This document shows positions 40,672-48,918 of a stretch of DNA of 64,000 nucleotides, piece by piece. A model generated the notes under the pieces. The model worked only from the letters and a program-made list of their open reading frames with translations, made no database searches and was not told the DNA's origin. A program made the position numbers and the translations under genes. This DNA is from Peptococcaceae bacterium UBA4068 (GTDB lineage Bacteria; Bacillota; Dehalobacteriia; UBA4068): contig DFZA01000016.1 in the NCBI GenBank assembly GCA_002382665.1, positions 1-64,000 on the forward strand, written 5' to 3'. How positions within the stretch are numbered: position 1 is the first letter of the stretch; each line of letters begins with the position of its first letter.

Positions 40672-41436
40672 ATGGATGATATAATAAAGATATTATTTGT
40701 TGATGATGATAATAATTTTGTTTCAGCTTTAGAAGAATATTTTTCGAATATTGATTATTATCATGTTTGTGGTACTGCCAATAACGGCCTCCGCGGATTA
40801 GAAATGATCGAGAAATATCAACCTGATATTGTGGTATTGGATTTAGTTATGCCTCATTTAGATGGAATTGGTGTTTTAGAAAAAATAGTAGAAATGAAAT
40901 CAATTAAAATTCCGCATGTTGTATTTATGACTTCTTTTGGACAAGCAAATCTTACACATAAAGCCATGGAATTAGGCGCTGATTATTATATTATGAAACC
41001 CTTTGACCTAGATATTCTAGAAAAAAGAATTCGTCAGTTGACAGGCGACGTGGCAGCTCCCGCAATTATTTCTGCTAAAAACGGAAATCTTGAAATAGAA
41101 ATAACTAAAGTAATACATCAAATGGGTGTACCAGCTCATGTAAAAGGATATCAATATCTACGTGATGCGATATTAATGGTAACGGAAGAAAGCAATCTAA
41201 TGGGGGCGGTAACCAAAGAGCTGTATCCAATGATTGCCGATAAATACAATACCACTTCAAGTCGGGTAGAAAGAGCAATTCGTCATGCTATCGAACTGGC
41301 TTGGGATCGCGGAAATGTGGAATTAATGAATAAATATTTCGGTTATACGATTAATATTGAGCGTGGTAAACCAACCAATTCTGAATTTATTGCCATGGTT
41401 GCCGATAAAATGCGGATGGGCGAGCGTTTAAGCTGA
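40672..41436 (+). CDS. spo0A: sporulation master regulator Spo0A
   Basis: A 254-residue response regulator. The receiver has the acidic pocket DDD (residues 11-13), phosphorylated Asp57 in VVLDLVMPHLDG, Thr in FMTSFG and Lys in YIMKPFD. The effector domain has the Spo0A-specific VPAHVKGYQYLRDAI, the recognition region LYPMIADKYNTTSSRVERAIRHAIELAWDRG and the C-terminal GKPTNSEFIAMVADKMR. It switches cells into sporulation. Upstream lie two Spo0A boxes and a sigma-H-type promoter, consistent with autoregulation. The ribosome-binding site AAGGAAAGCGGG is rather far from the ATG. Confidence 0.97.
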   Translation: MDDIIKILFVDDDNNFVSALEEYFSNIDYYHVCGTANNGLRGLEMIEKYQPDIVVLDLVMPHLDGIGVLEKIVEMKSIKIPHVVFMTSFGQANLTHKAMELGADYYIMKPFDLDILEKRIRQLTGDVAAPAIISAKNGNLEIEITKVIHQMGVPAHVKGYQYLRDAILMVTEESNLMGAVTKELYPMIADKYNTTSSRVERAIRHAIELAWDRGNVELMNKYFGYTINIERGKPTNSEFIAMVADKMRMGERLS

Positions 41437-41446
41437 GATATAAAAT

Positions 41447-41492
41447 AAAAAAACAGTGGCAGACTTAAAGTAGTCTGCCACTGTTTTTTTTC
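41447..41492 (+). terminator. terminator of spo0A
   Basis: ACAGTGGCAGACT pairs with AGTCTGCCACTGT around a short loop, with A and T runs on either side. Confidence 0.9.
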
Positions 41493-41548
41493 GGTATTAT
41501 ATGGTTTTATCTGACAAATTTTGATACAATATTAATGAGGTGAGGATA

Positions 41549-42325
41549 TTGAATAATAAACCAATTGCTGACAGTCAACTCTGGCAGCAATTAATAGAGA
41601 TTATGGCTGATTTACGTGGGGAGAACGGATGCCCATGGGATAAAGAGCAGAATAGCCAGAGTCTTAAAAAGTATTTAATTGAAGAAGCTTATGAGGCAGT
41701 TGATGCTATAGATTCAACCGACGACGCAAAAATTTGCGACGAACTAGGCGATGTTTTGCTACAGGTTGTATTCCACGCCCAACTGGCAGCCGAAGATGGG
41801 AAATACGATATTAATGACGTTGTAGCTGGTGTAAATAATAAGATGATTCGTCGCCATCCTCATGTTTTTGGCGCGTCTCATGCCGATACTGCACAGCAAG
41901 TATTAAGCCAGTGGGAGACTATTAAATTAGATGAAAGAGAAAAAAATGAATCACATGGCGTTATGAAGATTAATCGCAATATGCCTTCATTGCTGCTGGC
42001 GCAAAAAGTTTTAGATAAAGCCGGACGCGTCGGCCTAAATCCGGCGCCGATTAATGATTGTGAAAAGCAAATTATTAACGATATGGAACTATTTGCCGAA
42101 TCTGATAAATCCCGACAAATGCAATTAATTGGCGATATGTTATTTAGTTTAGTTACTATGGCCAAGCTTACCGGTATTGATGCTGAAGACTCTTTAAGGC
42201 AAAGTGTAGATAAATATATAAAACGTTTTAATCAAGTTGAAAACACAATACAAAATCACGGCCTTACTTGGGAGAAAACCTCAGAATCGGAAATATCTGC
42301 TTTATGGCAGCAGACTGAATTTTAG
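41549..42325 (+). CDS. mazG: nucleoside triphosphate pyrophosphohydrolase MazG
   Basis: A 258-residue NTP pyrophosphatase that hydrolyses canonical and damaged NTPs to NMP. LRGENGCPWDKEQNSQSLKKYLIEEAYEAVDAI holds the metal-binding E-x-x-E, followed by DELGDVLLQVVFHAQLA with E-x-x-D. A second, weaker MazG-like half follows (AESDKSRQMQLIGDMLFSLVTMAKLTGIDAEDSLR). TTG at 41549, 5 nt after GAGGTGAGG, is the likely start; the GTG at 41540 lies within the ribosome-binding site. It is followed after 11 nt by rqcP, as yabN-yabO in Bacillus. Confidence 0.92.
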   Translation: MNNKPIADSQLWQQLIEIMADLRGENGCPWDKEQNSQSLKKYLIEEAYEAVDAIDSTDDAKICDELGDVLLQVVFHAQLAAEDGKYDINDVVAGVNNKMIRRHPHVFGASHADTAQQVLSQWETIKLDEREKNESHGVMKINRNMPSLLLAQKVLDKAGRVGLNPAPINDCEKQIINDMELFAESDKSRQMQLIGDMLFSLVTMAKLTGIDAEDSLRQSVDKYIKRFNQVENTIQNHGLTWEKTSESEISALWQQTEF

Positions 42326-42336
42326 GAGTATTGCCA

Positions 42337-42615
42337 ATGCGATTAGATAAATTTTTAAAGGTATCCAGGATTATCAAAAGAAGGACAGTGGCAAAAGAAT
42401 TTTGCGACGCAAGCCGGGCCTTAATTAATGGTCGGCCTGCAAAAGCTGGCACTGAAGTAAAAGTAGGGGATAAAGTCAGCGTTCGGTTTGGCAATAAAGA
42501 AATTGAATTTGAAATTATTAATATCGCTGAAACTATAAAAGCTACAGATGCTTCTTCGCTATATAAAATAATCACCGAAAAATACCATAATGATTCCCCG
42601 GCAAAAGAAATCTAA
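42337..42615 (+). CDS. rqcP: S4-domain RNA-binding protein RqcP (YabO)
   Basis: A 92-residue basic protein with one S4 RNA-binding domain: MRLDKFLKVSRIIKRRTVAKEFCDASRALINGRPAKAGTEVKVGDKVSVRFG. This is the YabO/RqcP family, which works with RqcH in adding C-terminal alanine tails to stalled nascent chains on 50S subunits. The ATG at 42337 with TAGGAG upstream is preferred to the TTG at 42331. The mazG-rqcP order is conserved in Bacillota; yabP and yabQ, which often follow, are absent. Confidence 0.9.
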   Translation: MRLDKFLKVSRIIKRRTVAKEFCDASRALINGRPAKAGTEVKVGDKVSVRFGNKEIEFEIINIAETIKATDASSLYKIITEKYHNDSPAKEI

Positions 42616-42660
42616 AAAAATAAGAAAACCATCGCTTAAAACAATAGTTTTCTTATTTCA
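42616..42660. terminator. bidirectional terminator between rqcP and the tRNAs
   Basis: AAATAAGAAAAC pairs with GTTTTCTTATTT. The loop is AT-rich and it can act on convergent transcripts. Confidence 0.7.
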
Positions 42661-42668
42661 GTTCTATT

Positions 42669-42743
42669 TGGCTGGGGTGAATGGATTCGAACCATTGAAT
42701 GACGATTTCAGAGACCGTTGCCTTACCGCTTGGCTACACCCCA
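42669..42743 (-). tRNA. tRNA-Gln (anticodon CTG)
   Basis: A 75-nt tRNA on the minus strand. It has acceptor TGGGGTG/CACCCCA, anticodon loop CTCTGAA giving CTG, discriminator G and encoded CCA. Confidence 0.94.
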
Positions 42744-42785
42744 TCAATAATAATCTATAATAAACGTCGGGACACGTAAAATTAT

Positions 42786-42862
42786 TGGTCGGGACGACAC
42801 GATTTGAACGTGCGACCCCCTGCTCCCAAGGCAGGTGCGCTACCAAACTGCGCTACGTCCCG
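42786..42862 (-). tRNA. tRNA-Pro (anticodon TGG)
   Basis: A 77-nt tRNA on the minus strand. It has acceptor CGGGACG/CGTCCCG, anticodon stem CCTGC/GCAGG with loop CTTGGGA giving TGG, discriminator A and encoded CCA. It is transcribed ahead of tRNA-Gln. Confidence 0.95.
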
Positions 42863-42876
42863 TTTACAACAGTGAT

Positions 42877-42905
42877 ATTATACCTGTTTCAAAGTATCAT
42901 GTCAA
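42877..42905 (-). promoter_or_regulatory. consensus promoter of tRNA-Pro/tRNA-Gln
   Basis: Reading the minus strand, TTGACA (42900-42905) and TATAAT (42877-42882) with 17-bp spacing: a perfect consensus 15 bp before the tRNA. Confidence 0.88.
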
Positions 42906-42929
42906 ATATTTTAAATAGATTTTTTTCTT

Positions 42930-42958
42930 TTGTTATTCAAAAATTTAGTATATAATAT
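42930..42958 (+). promoter_or_regulatory. promoter of the beta-CASP nuclease gene
   Basis: TTGTTA at 42930-42935 with TAATAT at 42953 (17-bp spacing) or TATAAT at 42951 (15-bp spacing). It is divergent from the tRNA promoter. Confidence 0.5.
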
Positions 42959-42997
42959 TTGTTATTCAAGTTAATTTTTAACTGCGGAGGTTTCAAT

Positions 42998-44575
42998 ATG
43001 AAGATTACATTTTACGGTGCGGCAAGAACAGTTACTGGATCATGTTATTTGTTGGAATACGGCGAGAAGAAATGCCTTGTTGACTGCGGCCTTTTCCAAG
43101 GTAATAAAGCATTAAAAGAAAACAACTATCGCGACTTTTCCTTTAATCCTGCGGAAATTGATTTTATGATACTTACTCACGCACACATAGATCATTGTGG
43201 CCTGATACCCAAATTATTTCTCAAAGGCTTTAAAAATAATATTTATGCAACAAGCGGCACAATTGATTTGGCGGCTATTTTATTACCGGATTGCGGGCAT
43301 ATACAAGAGATGGAAGTTGAAAGGAAAAATCGCAAGAAACTACGCGCCGGAGAACCTCCCATTGCTCCTATCTATACCGCCGCCGACGCTTTTGAAGTAC
43401 AACCACTATTTAAAGCGGTAAAATATGACGAGACATTTTCACCTTGCGCTGGTATATCGGTGACACTGCGTGACGCCGGACATATTCTTGGATCAGCTAT
43501 TGTGGAAATTGTCTATGAGGAAGACGGCAAGCAGCATAAAATCGTCTTCAGCGGCGATCTTGGACGTTATTCGCATGCTATAATCAACGATCCCGAAACT
43601 ATAGACACCGCCGATTTTCTGGTAATTGAATCTACATACGGCAACCGTATTCATAACGGCGAAGAGCAAGAACAGGAAAAGAAATTAACGGAGATTATTC
43701 GCAGTACATTTGCAGCCGGCGGCAACGTGATAATTCCGGCCTTTGCCGTCGACCGTACTCAGGATATTTTAATGATGCTGCATTTTATACTGGAACGTGA
43801 AGGATGGAACAATCAAAAGGTCTATGTCGATAGCCCGCTGGCAATTGAGGCAACGCAGATATTTGCCAATCACAGTGAATATTTCGATAAGTTAACTGCC
43901 TCACTATATAACAAAACAGGTGTTGCTCCTTTTATATTGCCAAATCTGCAATATGTTAGAACAGCGGAAGAATCAATGGCTTTAAATTTTGCTAAAAGCG
44001 GCAATATTATTATATCCGCCAGTGGTATGGCCGATGCCGGTCGGATTAAACATCATCTGAAGCATAATCTATGGCGCAAAGAATGTTCGGTTATTTTTAT
44101 TGGCTATCAAGCCGAGGGTACTTTAGGCCGACGCATTACCGAAGGAGAAAAGCGCGTAACGATCTTGGGTGAGGAAGTCGAAGTCAATGCCAATATCTAT
44201 TCTTTAGAAGGATTTTCAGCTCACGCGGACAAAGAAGAGTTGCTCTCTTGGATTGGAAAATTTTCTTCTATGCCAGGCAAGATTTTTGTAACTCATGGTG
44301 AAGAAAGTTCTTCTTTGGAATTTGCGGACATAATTAACAAACAATACGGCATTGAAACATTTGTGCCAGCTTTAGGAGAGATTCATATCCTGACAGTTGC
44401 CGAAGCATTAGCCAAAGCTCCAGTTGAACAGGTAGAGCATGATAATAAGTTTGTTCAAACTGTATTTGACGAGAGCTTACTTGTTGATATTAATACTTTG
44501 CTTCAGAAAATTGCTATCAGCAATGACTTCGAAAAACTCTACCGTGTTCGCGAATATCTAAGTAAGATCAGTTGA
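42998..44575 (+). CDS. metallo-beta-lactamase/beta-CASP RNA-processing exonuclease-like protein
   Basis: A 525-residue protein of the CPSF73/Ysh1-like group. It has the MBL motif LTHAHIDHCGLIPKL, the second metal motif DAGHILGSAIVEI, Asp in FSGDLGRYSH, the beta-CASP region with ESTYGNRIH and IIPAFAVDRTQDIL, and the RMMBL C-terminus (SLEGFSAHADKEELLSWIGKF, IFVTHGEESS). Such enzymes act on RNA or nucleic acid ends; bacterial members are less studied than RNase J. The ATG at 42998 follows CGGAGG. dnaD and a helicase loader gene follow, perhaps as one transcript. Confidence 0.9.
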   Translation: MKITFYGAARTVTGSCYLLEYGEKKCLVDCGLFQGNKALKENNYRDFSFNPAEIDFMILTHAHIDHCGLIPKLFLKGFKNNIYATSGTIDLAAILLPDCGHIQEMEVERKNRKKLRAGEPPIAPIYTAADAFEVQPLFKAVKYDETFSPCAGISVTLRDAGHILGSAIVEIVYEEDGKQHKIVFSGDLGRYSHAIINDPETIDTADFLVIESTYGNRIHNGEEQEQEKKLTEIIRSTFAAGGNVIIPAFAVDRTQDILMMLHFILEREGWNNQKVYVDSPLAIEATQIFANHSEYFDKLTASLYNKTGVAPFILPNLQYVRTAEESMALNFAKSGNIIISASGMADAGRIKHHLKHNLWRKECSVIFIGYQAEGTLGRRITEGEKRVTILGEEVEVNANIYSLEGFSAHADKEELLSWIGKFSSMPGKIFVTHGEESSSLEFADIINKQYGIETFVPALGEIHILTVAEALAKAPVEQVEHDNKFVQTVFDESLLVDINTLLQKIAISNDFEKLYRVREYLSKIS

Positions 44576-44592
44576 ATTGGAGCTAGTAATTA

Positions 44593-45339
44593 ATGATTAA
44601 AAGAAAGTCACAGATTAATAACTCTGCTTTTGCCCAGGAAGTATTAGCAGATTGCCGTACTTTTCCGACGATGTTGCTGCGTGAATATCAGCAACTTGGT
44701 TTAAACGAGCAGGAGTTAATTATTCTTTTGCGTCTTATTGGCCGCAATTGTCAAAAAATTAATATAGATGATGTTTGTGAAGAGTTCAGCTGCTCCAAAT
44801 TAGAAGCGCAAGAAATTCTCGTGCCGTTTATAGAAAAAGAATTGCTGTATGCTTCAGAACGTGAGGATAAGTACGATACCAGCGGCATCTTTGATGAACT
44901 TTATGATAATTGGTGCTTTCATAAAAGCAGCGATAAAAATAGTAATAAAAACATCAAAAAAGATGCTCCATCTAAAGAGCGGGCACGCGAATTGGGCCAT
45001 TTATATGTGCGCTTTGAAAAAGAGATAGGCCGACTGCTTTCACCGATAGAAAACGAAAAAATTTCACATTGGCTGGAAAAAGACTCGATACCGGTCGAAT
45101 TAATTGAGGAAGCGTTACGTCGCTCGGTTTTACAAGGCAAAGCTACTTTTGCATATATCGATAAGATATTGCTCAATTGGAAACGCGCTAATTTGCTTAC
45201 GTTAGCAGCAGTACAACAATTTGACAATCATCAACCACCGCAAAATAAATCTACAAAAAAGAACCCCAAGCTGGATATTGATACAGTACATCAAGACGAC
45301 AATTTCAATGATTTATATGAAAAAATTCTCAAAGCATAG
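44593..45339 (+). CDS. DnaD domain replication protein
   Basis: A 248-residue protein. Its N-terminal winged-helix part (FPTMLLREYQQLGLNEQELIILLRLI) and C-terminal DnaD/DnaB2 domain (FEKEIGRLLSPIENEKISHWLEKDSIPVELIEEALRRSVLQGKATFAYIDKILLNWKRANLLT) match DnaD, which helps load the replicative helicase in Bacillota. A Lys/Asn-rich linker joins the domains. A helicase-loader gene follows after 15 nt, forming a primosome pair. Confidence 0.9.
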   Translation: MIKRKSQINNSAFAQEVLADCRTFPTMLLREYQQLGLNEQELIILLRLIGRNCQKINIDDVCEEFSCSKLEAQEILVPFIEKELLYASEREDKYDTSGIFDELYDNWCFHKSSDKNSNKNIKKDAPSKERARELGHLYVRFEKEIGRLLSPIENEKISHWLEKDSIPVELIEEALRRSVLQGKATFAYIDKILLNWKRANLLTLAAVQQFDNHQPPQNKSTKKNPKLDIDTVHQDDNFNDLYEKILKA

Positions 45340-45354
45340 TATAAGGAAAAACCC

Positions 45355-46134
45355 ATGAAGAATGACTTAGAAAAAGCTGATTTCAAAAAAATACTCAAAA
45401 ATTTACCGCATACCGAAGCTGATAATTATCAATGCACACTCTGCCAGGATACGGGTTGGGTACTTAAAGACGATATGGCCTATCCTTGTGCATGCCGCAA
45501 ACAAAATTATCTGGCTAAACGCAAGGAAAACGCCGGTATCACTGCCGGATTGCTTGAATATCAGTTTGATAATTTTAATCTAGGGTATTACGCTGATTAT
45601 TTACAGTCAAACTCCGGCTCAACATACCGTCAATTAGCTGAAAAAACATTTTCCGCTGCCAAACATTTTGCTTATACCGCAGCCAAAAATCAAGCCAGAC
45701 GGGGAATAATGCTGGAAGGAGATATCGGCGTCGGTAAAACATTCTTAGCCGCGGCAATAGCTAATTACTTGGTAGAGCATGATATTGACGTTTTATTTTT
45801 GATTGTCCCGGAATTTTTGGATCAGCTAAGATTTAGCTATCAGGAAAATAGTAATTTAAATGAATCAACAATAGTCGATAGAGCACGCCATATTCCAGTA
45901 TTGATTCTTGATGATTTGGGAGCCCATAATTTTAGTCCCTGGATGCGTAATATTATCTTTACATTAATAAATTATCGGTTAAATAATCTGCTGCCGTGTA
46001 TAATTACCACCAATCTTAATTTGACAGAAATGAATGATGCGATAGGTTATCGTACGGTATCAAGAATTATAGAAATGTGTGAAATCCATCGACTTTGCGC
46101 CGAAAAGGATATTCGCCGCAGTAAATTAATATAG
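45355..46134 (+). CDS. helicase loader, DnaI/DnaC-type AAA+ ATPase
   Basis: A 259-residue AAA+ protein. An N-terminal zinc-binding region (CTLCQDTGWVLKDDMAYPCACR) is followed by Walker A GDIGVGKTFLAAAIANYL, Walker B IPVLILDDLGAH and sensor-like ITTNLNLTEM, ending in a RIIEMCEIHRL arginine region. It would load the replicative helicase onto DNA together with the DnaD-like protein upstream. In Bacillota the name DnaI is often used; DnaC is used in some annotations, so I leave the symbol blank. Confidence 0.92.
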   Translation: MKNDLEKADFKKILKNLPHTEADNYQCTLCQDTGWVLKDDMAYPCACRKQNYLAKRKENAGITAGLLEYQFDNFNLGYYADYLQSNSGSTYRQLAEKTFSAAKHFAYTAAKNQARRGIMLEGDIGVGKTFLAAAIANYLVEHDIDVLFLIVPEFLDQLRFSYQENSNLNESTIVDRARHIPVLILDDLGAHNFSPWMRNIIFTLINYRLNNLLPCIITTNLNLTEMNDAIGYRTVSRIIEMCEIHRLCAEKDIRRSKLI

Positions 46135-46147
46135 GAGAAATTAATTT

Positions 46148-46945
46148 ATGAGAGTTGCCGCTATCCAATATGATGTTCAAATGGGAAATATCAAAGAAAA
46201 CAGTCTTCGCGCGGCTGAATTGCTTCATCAAGCTGCGGCTAATGGAGCGGAATTAGTTTTACTGCCGGAACTTTGGAATTGCGGTTATCTTCTTTCAAAA
46301 TTAGATCGTTTAGCGGAAAGCAGTACCGGACCCAGCATCTCGATGCTCAGAGAAATTGCTGCTAAAGAAAATATTTTTATTGTAGGCGGTTCTATTGCCG
46401 AAAAGAAAGGTAATGATTTTTACAATACATCTTTTGCGATTGATAATAACGGTAATATAGCGCAAAAATACCGCAAAGCTCATCTTTTTTCACATGGCTT
46501 GATGGAGCACCAGTATTTTAAAGCTGGAAACGAGTGGGGATTTTGCGAGTTTAAAGATATTAAAATTGGCATGACCATCTGTTATGACTTACGTTTTCCC
46601 GAATTTATCCGCAATTTAACTTTGCGCGGCGCGCAAATAATCACTGTACCGGCGGAATGGCCGCTATCCAGACTTAGAGAATGGCGAATCTTATGCAAAG
46701 CCAGAGCAGTGGAAAATAGTTGTTTTGTTATTTCTGCCAATGCTACTGATACCAAAGAAAAGATTTATCCCGGCAGCTCCATGATTATTTCACCGATAGG
46801 CGAGGTCTTAGCGGAGCTTGATAATCGGCAAGGTGTAATTTGCGCCGATTTAGACTTTTCGATTTGCGATGAGGTCAAGCGAAAAATCAGCGTTTATGAT
46901 GACCGCCGTCGTATCCTTGATGAGATAGACGACAGTCAAATATAA
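46148..46945 (+). CDS. carbon-nitrogen hydrolase (nitrilase superfamily)
   Basis: A 265-residue amidase of the omega-amidase/Nit2-like branch. The catalytic triad is visible as Glu41 (LLPELWNCGY), Lys110 (KYRKAHLF) and Cys145 (GMTICYDLRFPEF). It probably hydrolyses a small amide, for example a deaminated glutamine or glutathione repair product; this is inferred from the family. GGAGAAA precedes the ATG. It is the last gene of the nuclease-dnaD-loader run, 13 nt after the loader gene, with a strong terminator behind it. Confidence 0.92.
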   Translation: MRVAAIQYDVQMGNIKENSLRAAELLHQAAANGAELVLLPELWNCGYLLSKLDRLAESSTGPSISMLREIAAKENIFIVGGSIAEKKGNDFYNTSFAIDNNGNIAQKYRKAHLFSHGLMEHQYFKAGNEWGFCEFKDIKIGMTICYDLRFPEFIRNLTLRGAQIITVPAEWPLSRLREWRILCKARAVENSCFVISANATDTKEKIYPGSSMIISPIGEVLAELDNRQGVICADLDFSICDEVKRKISVYDDRRRILDEIDDSQI

Positions 46946-46964
46946 CAAATAATACTGACTTTAC

Positions 46965-46996
46965 AAAGAGAGGGCTATGCCCTCTCTTTTTTATTT
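46965..46996 (+). terminator. terminator after the amidohydrolase
   Basis: AAAGAGAGGGC pairs with GCCCTCTCTTT around a TAT loop, followed by T residues. Confidence 0.9.
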
Positions 46997-47015
46997 TTTA
47001 CAAATCTTGTCTGAT

Positions 47016-47043
47016 TTTACAATTATTTAACATTAAATACCTT
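47016..47043 (+). promoter_or_regulatory. PhoP-type direct repeats upstream of pstS
   Basis: TTTACA (47016), TTAACA (47027) and a weaker TACCTT (47038) recur every 11 bp, the N5 spacing of Gram-positive PhoP boxes (TTAACA). They lie about 60-90 bp before pstS, whose operon ends in a phoP-phoR pair. I see no clean -10. Confidence 0.55.
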
Positions 47044-47103
47044 TTGGATTTTACCCAAAAAAATTAACATAGTAATTGAAATAAAGAAAAGGAGCAAATA
47101 AAA

Positions 47104-47997
47104 ATGAAAAAAATATCTATTTTGGTTTTATCTTTGTTATTAACAGTAGCATTGGTAGCAGGATGCAACAGCACATCGGAAGACACCCAGGACGAAGAAA
47201 GCACTTTTGATAATTCTAAAACAATCAGCGTAATTTCCCGTGAAGACGGATCCGGCACCAGAGGAGCATTTATTGAACTATTCGGCGTTGAACAGAAAGA
47301 TGAAAATGGAGAAAAAGTAGACTATACGACAACAGAAGCAGATATTACCAATAGCACCTCGGTTATGATGACGACAGTTGCCGGCAACGAATATGCGATT
47401 GGTTACATTTCTCTTGGTTCTTTAAACGAAACAATCAAAGCAGTGAAAATTGACGGCGCTGAAGCTTCAGTAGACAATATCGAAAACGGCAGTTACAAAA
47501 TTTCCCGTCCGTTTAATATTGTCACAACATCAGATCTCTCCGCTACCGCACAGGACTTCATTGATTTTATACTGAGCGCAGACGGTCAGGCAGTTGTTGA
47601 AGACAGCGGGTACATCGCGATATCTGATGCGGCAGCTTATAACGGCAAAAACGTAACAGGCAAAATAGTTGTCGCCGGATCATCTTCAGTAACGCCTGTC
47701 ATGGAAAAACTTAAAGAAGCTTATATTGCTATCAATCCTGACGTAACAGTTGAAGTCCAGCAAAGCGATTCTTCGACTGGCATAACCTCCACCATTGACG
47801 GTATCTGCGATATCGGAATGTCGTCACGTGATCTTAAAGACAGTGAAAAATCCAGCGGTCTGACTACTACAAAAATTGCAACTGATGGTATCGCGGTAAT
47901 AATCAACAATGATAACTCTGTCGAAAATTTGACCACCGATCAGGTATGCAGCATCTTCACCGGCGAAATCACAACATGGTCTGAGGTAAGCAAATAA
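47104..47997 (+). CDS. pstS: phosphate-binding lipoprotein PstS, lobes in swapped order
   Basis: A 297-residue lipoprotein with signal peptide and lipobox LVAGC (Cys21). The PBP-like sequence comes in reversed order. The part beginning ISREDGSGTRGAF and ending FILSADGQAVVEDSGYI, normally C-terminal, is first. The normally N-terminal part comes second (VVAGSSSVTPVMEKLKEAY, CDIGMSSRDLKDSEK, TDGIAVIINNDNSVENLTTDQVCSIFTGEITTWSEV). The phosphate-contacting Ser/Thr, Arg and Asp motifs are all present. I recall this arrangement from clostridial PstS proteins. It heads the pst-pho operon, preceded by PhoP-type repeats. Confidence 0.93.
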   Translation: MKKISILVLSLLLTVALVAGCNSTSEDTQDEESTFDNSKTISVISREDGSGTRGAFIELFGVEQKDENGEKVDYTTTEADITNSTSVMMTTVAGNEYAIGYISLGSLNETIKAVKIDGAEASVDNIENGSYKISRPFNIVTTSDLSATAQDFIDFILSADGQAVVEDSGYIAISDAAAYNGKNVTGKIVVAGSSSVTPVMEKLKEAYIAINPDVTVEVQQSDSSTGITSTIDGICDIGMSSRDLKDSEKSSGLTTTKIATDGIAVIINNDNSVENLTTDQVCSIFTGEITTWSEVSK

Positions 47998-48016
47998 TTA
48001 AGACTATATTAAATAA

Positions 48017-48046
48017 CCAGGGGTTACGGCCATCCGTAGCCCCTGG
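48017..48046 (+). promoter_or_regulatory. intercistronic hairpin between pstS and pstC
   Basis: A 13-bp stem (48017-48029 with 48034-48046, one G-U pair) without a T run. It is likely to protect the pstS 3' end or attenuate downstream expression, giving more binding protein than permease. Confidence 0.65.
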
Positions 48047-48069
48047 GAATGAGTACTATAGGAGCAATT

Positions 48070-48918
48070 ATGAAAAATCATAAAGAACAGATATTTAAGA
48101 TAATATTTGCCATAACGGCCTGTATATCAATTGTCTCAGTCATATTGATATGTGTCTTTCTATTTGTTAACGGCGTTCCGGCCATCGGCAAAATCGGTAT
48201 TTTTAAATTCCTTCTGGGTACGGAATGGCGACCGGCCAATGACATTTACGGTATTCTACCGATGATTCTCGGCAGTATCTATGTTACTGCCGGAGCGCTG
48301 GTAATCGGCGTACCGATTGGTATTCTTACCGCGGTTTATTTAGCCAAATTCTGTCCCAATTGGCTCTATGGTTTTATCAAACCAGCCATCGATCTTTTAG
48401 CCGGTATTCCTTCAGTGGTCTACGGCTTTTTCGGATTAGTAGTGCTGGTACCCTTTGTCCGTGATAATTTCGGCGGCAACGGACCGAGCATGCTGACGGC
48501 ATCAATATTGCTTGGCATAATGATTTTACCAACCATTATCAGTGTATCGGAAGCATCCATCCGTGCTGTGCCGGATCATTATTACGAAGGCGGGTTGGCG
48601 CTGGGCGCCAGCCATGAGCGTAGTGTATTCTTCACCGTTTTGCCCGCTGCCAAATCAGGAGTCTTTGCCGCAGTGATACTGGGGGTAGGTAGAGCAATCG
48701 GTGAAACAATGGCGGTGATGATGGTTGCCGGTAATCAGGCAAGAATGCCGGATGGAATTCTCAAAGGTGTACGCACCATGACTACCAATATTGTACTGGA
48801 AATGGGATATTCCGCGGACTTACACAGGGAAGCGTTAATTGCCACCGCCGTAGTGCTGTTTGTCTTCATATTAATTATTAATCTCTCATTTTCACTGCTG
48901 AAAAGGAGAATCAACTAG
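48070..48918 (+). CDS. pstC: phosphate ABC transporter permease PstC
   Basis: A 282-residue permease with six helices. It has the MetI-like domain (ITAVYLAKFCPNWLYGFIKPAIDLLAGIPSVVYGFFGLVVLVPFV) and the EAA loop EGGLALGASHERSVFFTVLPAAKSGVFAAVILGVGRAIGETMAV. Together with PstA it forms the phosphate channel. The ATG at 48070 with AGGAG upstream is preferred over 48049. It overlaps pstA by one base. Confidence 0.95.
   Translation: MKNHKEQIFKIIFAITACISIVSVILICVFLFVNGVPAIGKIGIFKFLLGTEWRPANDIYGILPMILGSIYVTAGALVIGVPIGILTAVYLAKFCPNWLYGFIKPAIDLLAGIPSVVYGFFGLVVLVPFVRDNFGGNGPSMLTASILLGIMILPTIISVSEASIRAVPDHYYEGGLALGASHERSVFFTVLPAAKSGVFAAVILGVGRAIGETMAVMMVAGNQARMPDGILKGVRTMTTNIVLEMGYSADLHREALIATAVVLFVFILIINLSFSLLKRRIN

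Noticed and set aside
42664..42846. Minus-strand open frame over the tRNA-Gln/tRNA-Pro region
   Set aside because: It is made from tRNA sequence and has no ribosome-binding site.
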